Under the pieces are notes generated by a model, which saw only the letters and a program-made list of their open reading frames with translations, was not told where the DNA came from and searched no databases. A DNA stretch of 5,487 nt from Gammaproteobacteria bacterium (lineage in GTDB: Bacteria; Pseudomonadota; Gammaproteobacteria; Steroidobacterales; Steroidobacteraceae). Position 1 is the first letter of the stretch. Each line of letters opens with the position of its first letter. A program made the translations under genes and the position numbers. The stretch lies in contig JAQGOD010000316.1 in NCBI GenBank assembly GCA_028293775.1, positions 1 to 5,487 on the forward strand, read 5' to 3'. Below, piece after piece: positions 1-5,487 of this stretch.

Positions 1-402
1 CAGCCCAAATTGCTGGAACACCATGGCAACTCTTTCGCGCCGTAGGCGGCGCATTTGCAATCGGTCGCAGTTGGCTACGTCGATCGAGGAGTCGCCGTCG
101 CGCACCAAAACGGCGCCGCGCGTCACCGGATTCAAGCCGTTGGCGGCGCGGAGCAGGGTCGACTTGCCGGACCCGGATAGGCCCATGAGCACGGATATCT
201 CGCCGCGTGAGACGCTCAAATTGGCGCCCGCAACACCGACGATGACGCCATAGCGATTCTGAATATCCGCGCGAGTGCCGCCGGCATCGAGCGCGGCCAA
301 GGCGTCGCGCGTGCTTTTGCGTGCATCGCGGCCGGCGCCCGAAAATAGGATGTCCACATTCTTGAATTCCATCGCGGAATTGATCGGCAGTTCGGCATTC
401 AT
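1..402 (-). CDS. choV: Choline/glycine betaine ABC transporter ATP-binding subunit, 5' part only
   Basis: This is the ATPase subunit of a quaternary-amine (ProV/OpuA/ChoV) ABC importer, which powers uptake by the permease encoded just upstream on the same strand. The frame reads 134 codons from ATG at 402-400 to the window edge without a stop. The N-terminus has a family-like start (MEFKNVDILF, residues 11-20), then Walker A GLSGSGKST at residues 74-82 and the Q-loop VAMVFQQ with Gln130. The signature motif, Walker B and any C-terminal CBS domains lie beyond the window. Its ATG overlaps the TGA of the permease gene (ATGA), and a GGAG Shine-Dalgarno lies 7 bases upstream, so the two are probably cotranslated. 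An ATG at 398 is in another frame and gives a non-homologous 60-residue peptide. Family assignment is firm; choline rather than glycine betaine as substrate is inferred from the neighbours. Confidence 0.93.
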   Translation of the reverse strand, partial: MNAELPINSAMEFKNVDILFSGAGRDARKSTRDALAALDAGGTRADIQNRYGVIVGVAGANLSVSRGEISVLMGLSGSGKSTLLRAANGLNPVTRGAVLVRDGDSSIDVANCDRLQMRRLRRERVAMVFQQFGL

Positions 403-2279
403 CGCGACGCTCCGGGTTCCTTGGGCCTGCTGACGCGGTCCAAAATGATGGCGAGGAGCACGATGGTAAAGCCGGCCTCAAATCCCATACCCACCTGCAC
501 TGAGTTCAGCGCACGTACCACGGGCACGCCAAGTCCGCCGGCACCCACCAGCGCGGCAATCACCACCATCGAGAGACTCAGCATGATGCACTGGGTGATG
601 CCCGCGATGATCGTCGATGCGGCACTTGGAAGTTCGACCTTCCACAGCAGTTGCAACGGGGTCGCGCCAAACGCTTCTCCTGCTTCGATGAGTGGCTTTG
701 GTACCGACGATATGCCCAAGTGCGTCAGGCGAATGGGTGCCGGGAGCGCGAAAATGACGGTAGATATCAACCCGGGTACCACTCCAAGACCGAATAGCAC
801 CAGTGTGGGAATGAGATACACGAACGTGGGCAACGTCTGCATCAAATCCAGCACCGGCCGCAGCGCCGCAAATAGCCGAGGCCTATGCGCGGCCGCAATT
901 CCCAGCGGTATGCCGATGGCTGCAGAGGCAATCGTGGCCACCATTACCAGGGCGAGCGTCTCCAGCGTGGCGGCCCAATAGCCTTGATTCAAAATGAACA
1001 AAAGCGCCAGCGCAACGAAGGCAGCAAGGGACAACGAGCGCCGCAATCCCCACGCCAGCACTGCGGCTGCAACTATCAAGGCAGGGGCGGGCAGGGTGCG
1101 CAGCAGGGCATTCACGGCGCCGACCATGCCGCGAATAACCACGGAGACGCCGTCGAAGAAGTACGTTCCATGAGTCTTGACGTAATCGATGGCGACGGCC
1201 ATCGCGTCGCCTACCGGAATCTTATGGCTGGTAATCCAGGATTCGAATCCGCTCGAGCGCGGCGCACGCACCGTCTGGGCGAGAGTACCGAGGGCCGGTT
1301 TGCCATCCAAGGTCAGCACGCCGTCCAGCCAAGTCTTTACGGTGTCGGGATTGGCCTTGAGCCAAGCGCTGGCCGCGCTCTCCGGGGTTTCGTGGCGGTC
1401 GAGAATGGCAAACATCATTTCTTGTTCGCCGCCAATCGAGAATTTCAAGTTCTTGAGCAGGTGCCCGAGGTTGGGACAGGCTTCGCTGAAGCCCTTGCGC
1501 GTGACGGTATAAATGGTTGCGCCGCCGTAGTTTGGCCCGAATACCTCATCGCCGCCGCCCAAGTACTTGAGCTTGAAGCGCATGTTCATGGGGTGGGGTT
1601 CCCAGGCCAAGAACACCACGGGTTGGCGATCATGGATGGCGCGCTCCACCTGCGCCAGCATGCCTTGCTCGCTCGATTCGATCAGCTTGAATTCGCCCAA
1701 GCCGAAAAGATTCTGCTGGAGCATTTTGAGGACCAGACGATTGCCGTCGTTGCCGGGCTCAATTCCATAGATGGCATCGTTAAGCTGCGGCGCGAAACGC
1801 TGAATGTCCTTGAACTCGCGCAACCCCGCCTCGAAGGTATACGCGGGCACGGCCAGGGTATAGCGTGCGCCGCTCAAGTTTGGGTCGACTACTTCCACCG
1901 AGCCATCCGCCACATAACTTGCGCGGTCGGCTTCCTGGGCCGGCATCCAGTTGCCCAAAAACACGTCGAGGTCGTTGTTGTGTATCGAGGCGAAAGTCAC
2001 CGGCACCGAAAGCACGGTGATGCTGGGCGAATAGCCGATGGAGCGCAGCAACTCAGCCGTGATTGCCGTCGTCGCTGTGACGTCGGTCCAGCCCACATCG
2101 GAAAAGCGCACAGTCCGGCACGCCTCAGGGTCAGGTTTGGGAGAAGGAGTTTGCCCCTGGGCGTTCGGCGCGGCTGCAAAATGGGCGACCATCAGCGTCG
2201 CCACGACCCTATGCAACGTGCGCCGAGCAAGCCTCAACGGGGGGTTGACCGTGGCGGAGACACGGCCGCATGATTGCAT
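399..2279 (-). CDS. choXW: Fused choline-binding protein and permease of an ABC transporter (ChoX-ChoW)
   Basis: One 626-residue chain carries two transporter parts. Residues 1-40 form a signal peptide with a long basic n-region and a likely cut after PNA. Residues about 50-330 match ChoX, the Sinorhizobium choline-binding protein. Its aromatic box appears as Trp64, Trp111, Tyr140 and Trp226, with Asp66, Asn177 and the disulfide pair Cys54/Cys268. All have the same offset of 21 from the ChoX numbering as I recall it. From about residue 353 the chain is ProW-like: an amphipathic entry segment, about six or seven membrane segments between 396 and 613, and an EAA loop at 531-553 that contacts the ATPase. 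Separate ChoX and ChoW together have roughly this length. I chose the ATG at 2279 because codons upstream of it have AT-rich third positions, unlike coding sequence. A GTG at 2330 has a better Shine-Dalgarno (AGGGA at 2338-2342, 7-base spacing) and would add 17 residues. A TTG at 2237 would give the most typical signal peptide but has no ribosome site. choV follows with a 4-base overlap. Confidence 0.92.
   Translation of the reverse strand: MQSCGRVSATVNPPLRLARRTLHRVVATLMVAHFAAAPNAQGQTPSPKPDPEACRTVRFSDVGWTDVTATTAITAELLRSIGYSPSITVLSVPVTFASIHNNDLDVFLGNWMPAQEADRASYVADGSVEVVDPNLSGARYTLAVPAYTFEAGLREFKDIQRFAPQLNDAIYGIEPGNDGNRLVLKMLQQNLFGLGEFKLIESSEQGMLAQVERAIHDRQPVVFLAWEPHPMNMRFKLKYLGGGDEVFGPNYGGATIYTVTRKGFSEACPNLGHLLKNLKFSIGGEQEMMFAILDRHETPESAASAWLKANPDTVKTWLDGVLTLDGKPALGTLAQTVRAPRSSGFESWITSHKIPVGDAMAVAIDYVKTHGTYFFDGVSVVIRGMVGAVNALLRTLPAPALIVAAAVLAWGLRRSLSLAAFVALALLFILNQGYWAATLETLALVMVATIASAAIGIPLGIAAAHRPRLFAALRPVLDLMQTLPTFVYLIPTLVLFGLGVVPGLISTVIFALPAPIRLTHLGISSVPKPLIEAGEAFGATPLQLLWKVELPSAASTIIAGITQCIMLSLSMVVIAALVGAGGLGVPVVRALNSVQVGMGFEAGFTIVLLAIILDRVSRPKEPGASR
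410..413 (-). promoter_or_regulatory. Ribosome binding site of choV inside the permease gene
   Basis: On the minus strand the bases read GGAG, 7 bases before the ATG at 402. The site lies inside the last codons of the upstream gene. It decides between the ATG at 402 and the out-of-frame ATG at 398, and only the former gives the ATPase sequence. Confidence 0.6.
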
Positions 2280-2352
2280 GCGATTACTGGGTTTTGAATG
2301 AGCATTTAACGAGATATGGCCGCAACTCACCAATGTATCCCTAGTATTTGAA

Positions 2353-2366
2353 ATCGAACGTATAAA
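2353..2366 (+). promoter_or_regulatory. Candidate BetI operator
   Basis: The sequence ATCGAACGTATAAA matches 10 of 14 positions of the BetI-type palindrome as I remember it (ATTGAACGTTCAAT), with the left half nearly intact. It sits in the middle of the divergent region, where one repressor could control both arms. Weaker look-alikes are at 2293-2306 and 2444-2457. The consensus is from memory, so this is a suggestion only. Confidence 0.3.
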
Positions 2367-2373
2367 TTCTCTC

Positions 2374-2391
2374 GTGAGCTATCTTAGTCAC
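2374..2391. promoter_or_regulatory. Interrupted inverted repeat, possible operator
   Basis: GTGAGCTATCTTAGTCAC has arms GTGA-g-CTA and TAGTCAC around a 3-base centre, that is seven paired positions with one unpaired G. The TGTGA-N6-TCACA spacing of a CRP site is not met, because the gap between GTGA and TCAC is 10 bases. It could bind a regulator other than BetI, or be chance. Confidence 0.25.
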
Positions 2392-2432
2392 AATCGCGAC
2401 AGGGCGTCCAATGCAGCGCGAGTCCCAGGCTT

Positions 2433-2437
2433 GAGGT
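2433..2437 (+). promoter_or_regulatory. Ribosome binding site supporting a TTG start for betI-betB
   Basis: GAGGT ends 7 bases before the TTG at 2445. The only in-frame ATG nearby, at 2499, has GAGGAA directly against it, too close to work. That ATG would also begin at the MRRRQL motif and remove the short segment that normally precedes it in BetI proteins. The TTG is therefore preferred. Confidence 0.55.
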
Positions 2438-2444
2438 CCACAAA

Positions 2445-4520
2445 TTGAACATATCAGCAATCCAGTCCGCAGAAGGACTTCCTGAGCCCGTCGAGGAAAT
2501 GCGGCGTCGTCAACTCGTCGAGGTGACGATCGATAGCCTAGCGGAAGTCGGCTTTGTGGGTACAACACTTGCGCAAATCGCCGCCCGGGCCGGGGTTTCG
2601 CCGGGACTCGTCGCGCACTACTTCGAAGACAAGGATGGGCTGCTGGAGGCGGCATTTCGCTCGCTGGCGCGTCGCGTCGGCACGCAGGTCGGGTCGCGTC
2701 TGCGGCTGGTGGGGACGCCCCGCGGGCGGATTCAGGCCATCATCGACGCCAATCTCGCCCCCGAGGAATTCGACCAGCGCACCGGAAGTGCCTGGCTTGC
2801 CTTCTGGGGCCAGGTGCTGCACGTCGAGAGTCTGAAACGCATTCAGTTGGTATACCAAAGGCGCACGTTGCTCAATCTGCGCAATTCCTTGCGCAAGCTG
2901 GTGGCGCCGGAAGAGGCCCACAGCCTGGCGGCGATGATTGCCGCCATGATTGACGGGGTGTGGTTGCGCGCCGCGCTGTCAGGTTGGCGCGAAGCCGACA
3001 GCGAAAGTGCGCGCGCCTTGCTGACCGATTTTGTCGATGGACGGCTCAAAGCCGCGCCGGCAGCGCCGGGGCCGGGCGGCGAATCCGCAGACGCACGCAG
3101 ATCAAGCGCTGGGGTCGATCGATTTGCTTCCATCAATCCGTCCACGGGCGAGGTGCTAGGGCTTGTCAATGTCGCAGGCAGAGCGCAGGTCAATGCAGCG
3201 GTGGCGGCGGCCGTCGTTGCGCAGCGCGGCTGGGCGGCACTTGCAGGCGCGGAGCGCGGTCGGGTATTGCACCGGGCAGCTGAGCTGCTGAGATCGCGCA
3301 ACGATGAACTCGCCGAGCTTGAAACCCGCGACACGGGCAAGCCCATTCAGGAAACCCGGGTGGTGGACGTGGTGTCGGGGGCGGATTGCTTCGAATACTT
3401 TGCAGGTGTCGCGCAAACCTTGAGCGGCGAGCACATCGACCTGGGCGCACAGGCCTTCGGCTACACGCGACGCGAACCCCTGGGCGTGGTGGCCGGAATC
3501 GGTGCGTGGAATTATCCCTTGCAGATCGCCTGCTGGAAGGCGGCGCCGGCGCTTGCCTGCGGAAATGCAATGATATTCAAACCGGCCGAATTGACGCCGT
3601 TTACGGCTGTCAAGCTGGAACAAATTCTGCTCGACGCAGGATTGCCGAAGGGTGTTTTTCAAGTCGTGCAGGGCTTCGCCGACACCGGACGCCTGCTCAC
3701 CGCTCACCCGGATATTCGCAAAGTGTCGCTCACCGGCGAGGTCGGTACCGGCAAACACGTGATGGCGGATGCCGCACGTTCGTTGAAGCACGTCACGCTG
3801 GAACTGGGCGGCAAGTCACCCTTGATCATTTTTGACGATGCCAAGTTAGACAATGCCGTTGCCGGCGCGCTGCTCGCTAACTTCTATTCCTCCGGGCAGG
3901 TGTGCTCCAACGGCACCCGCGTGTTCGTGCATCGGCACATCAAAGCGGCGTTTTTGGATCGTCTGGTCAAGCGTGTCGACGCCATGAAAATAGGCGATCC
4001 CATGCATCCCGAGACGCAAGTGGGCGCGCTCATTTCGGAGCAGCACATGCACAAGGTTCTCTCCTACATCGAACGCGGCCGCGCCGAGGGAGCGCGCATC
4101 TTGACCGGCGGTGCGCGGGTGCTGACCGGTGAACTGGCCAAGGGATTTTTTGTTGCACCCACCGTGTTCGACAATTGCCGCGATGACATGAGCATTGTGC
4201 GTGAGGAGATTTTTGGTCCGGTGATGTCGGTTCTGGAGTTCGAGCACGAACAGGACGTGATCGATCGCGCCAACGATACCGAGTTTGGGCTGGCTGCCGG
4301 GGTGTTTACCAACGATCTCGCGCGCGCCCATCGTGTCATCGCGCGCTTGCAAGCCGGCACATGCTGGATCAATCACTACAATGTGACCCCCATCGAACTG
4401 CCATTCGGCGGCGTCAAATTGTCCGGTCTCGGCAGGGAAAACGGACGCACCGCGATCGAGCATTACACGCAGCTGAAAAGCGTATATGTCGCCAAGGGCG
4501 ACGTCGACGCGCCTTACTGA
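2445..4520 (+). CDS. betIB: Fusion of BetI choline-responsive repressor and BetB betaine aldehyde dehydrogenase
   Basis: A single 691-residue chain begins with BetI, a TetR-family repressor released by choline. It has RRRQL at 20-24, the helix-turn-helix at about 40-60 ([12 protein letters not shown], then [12 protein letters not shown]) and the ligand domain with SAWLAFW at 115-121 and [12 protein letters not shown] at 169-180. BetI homology ends near residue 201, the full length of a normal BetI. A Pro/Ala/Gly-rich linker follows (about 202-225). BetB runs from INPSTGEV at 230 to the C-terminus and oxidises betaine aldehyde to glycine betaine with NAD(P). Its catalytic residues are intact: Asn356 in GAWNYP, Lys379 in FKP, Glu453 in ELGGKSP, Cys487 in GQVCSNG and Glu588 in EEIFGP. 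The end ([12 protein letters not shown]...DAPY) resembles Sinorhizobium BetB. Compared with free BetB about 15-25 N-terminal residues, including the first beta strand, are missing or unrecognisable. No ATG, GTG or TTG in frame lies between 3021 and 3152, so a separate BetB start is not apparent. The stop overlaps betA. Start choice is moderately sure; both domains are certain. Confidence 0.95.
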   Translation: MNISAIQSAEGLPEPVEEMRRRQLVEVTIDSLAEVGFVGTTLAQIAARAGVSPGLVAHYFEDKDGLLEAAFRSLARRVGTQVGSRLRLVGTPRGRIQAIIDANLAPEEFDQRTGSAWLAFWGQVLHVESLKRIQLVYQRRTLLNLRNSLRKLVAPEEAHSLAAMIAAMIDGVWLRAALSGWREADSESARALLTDFVDGRLKAAPAAPGPGGESADARRSSAGVDRFASINPSTGEVLGLVNVAGRAQVNAAVAAAVVAQRGWAALAGAERGRVLHRAAELLRSRNDELAELETRDTGKPIQETRVVDVVSGADCFEYFAGVAQTLSGEHIDLGAQAFGYTRREPLGVVAGIGAWNYPLQIACWKAAPALACGNAMIFKPAELTPFTAVKLEQILLDAGLPKGVFQVVQGFADTGRLLTAHPDIRKVSLTGEVGTGKHVMADAARSLKHVTLELGGKSPLIIFDDAKLDNAVAGALLANFYSSGQVCSNGTRVFVHRHIKAAFLDRLVKRVDAMKIGDPMHPETQVGALISEQHMHKVLSYIERGRAEGARILTGGARVLTGELAKGFFVAPTVFDNCRDDMSIVREEIFGPVMSVLEFEHEQDVIDRANDTEFGLAAGVFTNDLARAHRVIARLQAGTCWINHYNVTPIELPFGGVKLSGLGRENGRTAIEHYTQLKSVYVAKGDVDAPY
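3048..3119 (+). other. Interdomain linker joining BetI to BetB
   Basis: Residues 202-225 of the fusion are rich in Ala, Pro, Gly, Ser and Arg and look flexible. They follow the last BetI helix directly and lead into the BetB segment RFASINP. The [13 protein letters not shown] portion faintly recalls the start of free BetB proteins (a GG...DA..SG pattern), but the hydrophobic first strand is replaced by PGPGG. Neither other forward frame encodes a missing BetB N-terminus, which argues against a simple sequencing frameshift. Confidence 0.7.
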
Positions 4521-5487
4521 TGGCTCACGATGAGCAATTCGATTTCGTCATCGTCGGGGCTGGCTCCGCCGGTTGCGTGCTTGCCGACCGTTTGAGCGCG
4601 GACGGCCGCAGCAAGGTATTGGTGTTGGAGTTCGGCGGATCGGACCGCTCGATTTTCATTCAGATGCCCTCGGCGCTGTCCATTCCGATGAACATGCCCA
4701 AGTACAATTGGTTCTATCACACCGAAGCCGAGCCACACTTGAACGGGCGCAGCATGCATACGCCTCGCGGCAAGGTGCTGGGCGGTTCGTCGTCGATCAA
4801 TGGCTTGGTATACATCCGCGGTAATCCGCAGGATTTCGAGGGCTGGCAGGCGCAAGGTGCACGCGGCTGGGCATATCGGGACGTATTGCCGTACTTCAAA
4901 CGTGCCGAGCGGCGCGAGGAGGGTGGTGACCGTTATCGTGGCGATCGCGGACCCTTGCGCACCCGCTACGGCTCTATCACCAATCCCTTGCATGCAGCTT
5001 GGCTGGCGGCCGCCGCCGAAGCGGGCTACGCGCACAGTGCGGATGTGAACGGCTATCAGCAAGAGGGTTTTGGCCGCATGGATATGACCGTAGGAGGCGG
5101 CCGACGCTGGAGCGCCGCGAATGCCTATCTGCGGCCCGCTATGCGGCGCGCCAATCTCAAGGTATTGACGCACGCGCTCGCGACGCGAATCGTCTTCGAA
5201 GGCAAGCGCGCCGTGGCGCTAGAGTACACGCAGGGCGGCGCTTTGCACCGCGTGGGGTTCGCGCGCGAATTGATTTTAAGCGGCGGACCGATCAATTCTC
5301 CGCAGCTGCTGAAGCTTTCCGGTGTGGGTCCCGAAGCGGAACTGCGCGAGCACGGCATCGAGGTTGTGCAACACCTGCCGGGCGTGGGCGAGAATCTTCA
5401 GGATCACTTGGAGTTTTATTTTCAGGTAGCAAGCAAAGAGCCCATCACCCATTACTCATCGATCAATAATGTCAGCCGCGCGTTGAT
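4520..5487 (+). CDS. betA: Choline dehydrogenase, 5' part (GMC oxidoreductase)
   Basis: BetA oxidises choline to betaine aldehyde, the substrate of BetB, using FAD and passing electrons to the membrane respiratory chain. The window holds 322 codons; the family is about 550-570 long, so the C-terminal part with the catalytic histidine is missing. Visible are the FAD-binding GAGSAG at residues 13-18 with the ribose-binding Glu37, the first GMC signature PRGKVLGGSSSINGLVYIRG at 82-101, GYQQEGFG and the second signature around 255-270 (GGPINSPQLLKLSGVG). GVGENLQDHLE near the right edge also matches BetA. The ATG overlaps the TGA of betI-betB (TGATG), and no good Shine-Dalgarno precedes it, so its translation probably depends on coupling to the fusion. 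Other GMC alcohol dehydrogenases share these motifs, but the neighbours make choline dehydrogenase the clear choice. Confidence 0.95.
   Translation, partial: MAHDEQFDFVIVGAGSAGCVLADRLSADGRSKVLVLEFGGSDRSIFIQMPSALSIPMNMPKYNWFYHTEAEPHLNGRSMHTPRGKVLGGSSSINGLVYIRGNPQDFEGWQAQGARGWAYRDVLPYFKRAERREEGGDRYRGDRGPLRTRYGSITNPLHAAWLAAAAEAGYAHSADVNGYQQEGFGRMDMTVGGGRRWSAANAYLRPAMRRANLKVLTHALATRIVFEGKRAVALEYTQGGALHRVGFARELILSGGPINSPQLLKLSGVGPEAELREHGIEVVQHLPGVGENLQDHLEFYFQVASKEPITHYSSINNVSRAL

Larger units (their letters stand above)
2280..2444. promoter_or_regulatory. Divergent regulatory region between the transport and oxidation arms
   Basis: These 165 bases separate the choXW start from the TTG start of betI-betB. 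They are clearly more AT-rich than the flanking genes, as expected for back-to-back promoters. In E. coli the BetI repressor acts on a comparable divergent region between betT and betIBA, so shared control of both arms here is a reasonable inference. I see TATAAA at 2361-2366 and TATCTT at 2380-2385 on the plus strand, but neither has a convincing -35 box at normal spacing. I therefore do not assign promoter positions. Confidence 0.6.

Noticed and set aside
216..398. Sixty-codon minus-strand ORF starting right after the choXW stop
   Set aside because: It looks well placed (TGA then ATG) but is one frame off. The ATG at 402 gives the ATPase with Walker A and Q-loop, and this ORF gives no recognisable protein.
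885..2273. A 462-codon open frame on the plus strand, opposite choXW
   Set aside because: It is fully antisense to a gene with clear domains and binding residues. Its translation is rich in Gly, Arg, His and Gln with no recognisable domain, which is what GC-rich codon bias produces on the opposite strand.
2348..2385. TTGAAA with TATAAA or TATCTT as a sigma-70 promoter
   Set aside because: The spacings are 7 and 26 bases, far from 16-18, so the pairings do not form a normal promoter.
2374..2392. CRP site
   Set aside because: The GTGA and TCAC half-sites are separated by 10 bases in place of 6-8, and the flanks do not match.
2341..2655. Minus-strand 104-codon ORF across the intergenic region and start of betI
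   Set aside because: It overlaps the N-terminal helix-turn-helix coding region of BetI and has no similarity I recognise.
3156..4463. Antisense open frames of 126-211 codons opposite betI-betB
   Set aside because: They lie inside a strongly conserved gene, show no domain and have no ribosome sites worth noting.
4505..4525. Terminator between betI-betB and betA
   Set aside because: The genes overlap by one base and there is no hairpin with a T-run; they form one operon.

Overview
The window holds a divergent choline-uptake and choline-oxidation locus. Base composition is GC-rich, starts are mixed (ATG and TTG), and the proteins resemble proteobacterial Bet and Cho families. The BetB part is most like the alphaproteobacterial (Sinorhizobium) type from memory. 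I would say Proteobacteria and cannot go lower. There are no tRNAs, rRNAs, CRISPR arrays, insertion sequences or long repeats.

Left arm, minus strand (1-2279): one polypeptide carries a ChoX-type periplasmic choline-binding domain followed by a ProW/ChoW-type permease. It is followed, with a 4-base ATGA overlap, by the first 134 codons of the ATPase choV, which runs off the left edge. Together they would form an ABC importer for choline or a close relative.

Centre (2280-2444): a 165-bp divergent regulatory region, more AT-rich than its surroundings. It has BetI-operator-like sequences, an interrupted dyad, a possible 7-codon leader ORF and the Shine-Dalgarno of the right arm.

Right arm, plus strand (2445-5487): a single 691-codon frame encodes a complete BetI (TetR-family choline-sensing repressor) fused to an almost complete BetB (betaine aldehyde dehydrogenase). 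It overlaps the start of betA (choline dehydrogenase, GMC flavoprotein), which runs off the right edge. The pathway is choline import, then BetA oxidation to betaine aldehyde, then BetB oxidation to glycine betaine.

The most notable point is that both arms carry a gene fusion: binding protein with permease on the left, repressor with enzyme on the right. The BetI-BetB fusion puts a DNA-binding sensor and a metabolic enzyme of the regulated pathway on one chain. The known precedent for that logic is PutA, in which a DNA-binding domain is fused to the proline-oxidising enzymes. The linker has replaced the usual BetB N-terminus and contains no usable internal start, so the fusion looks real rather than a missed stop codon.
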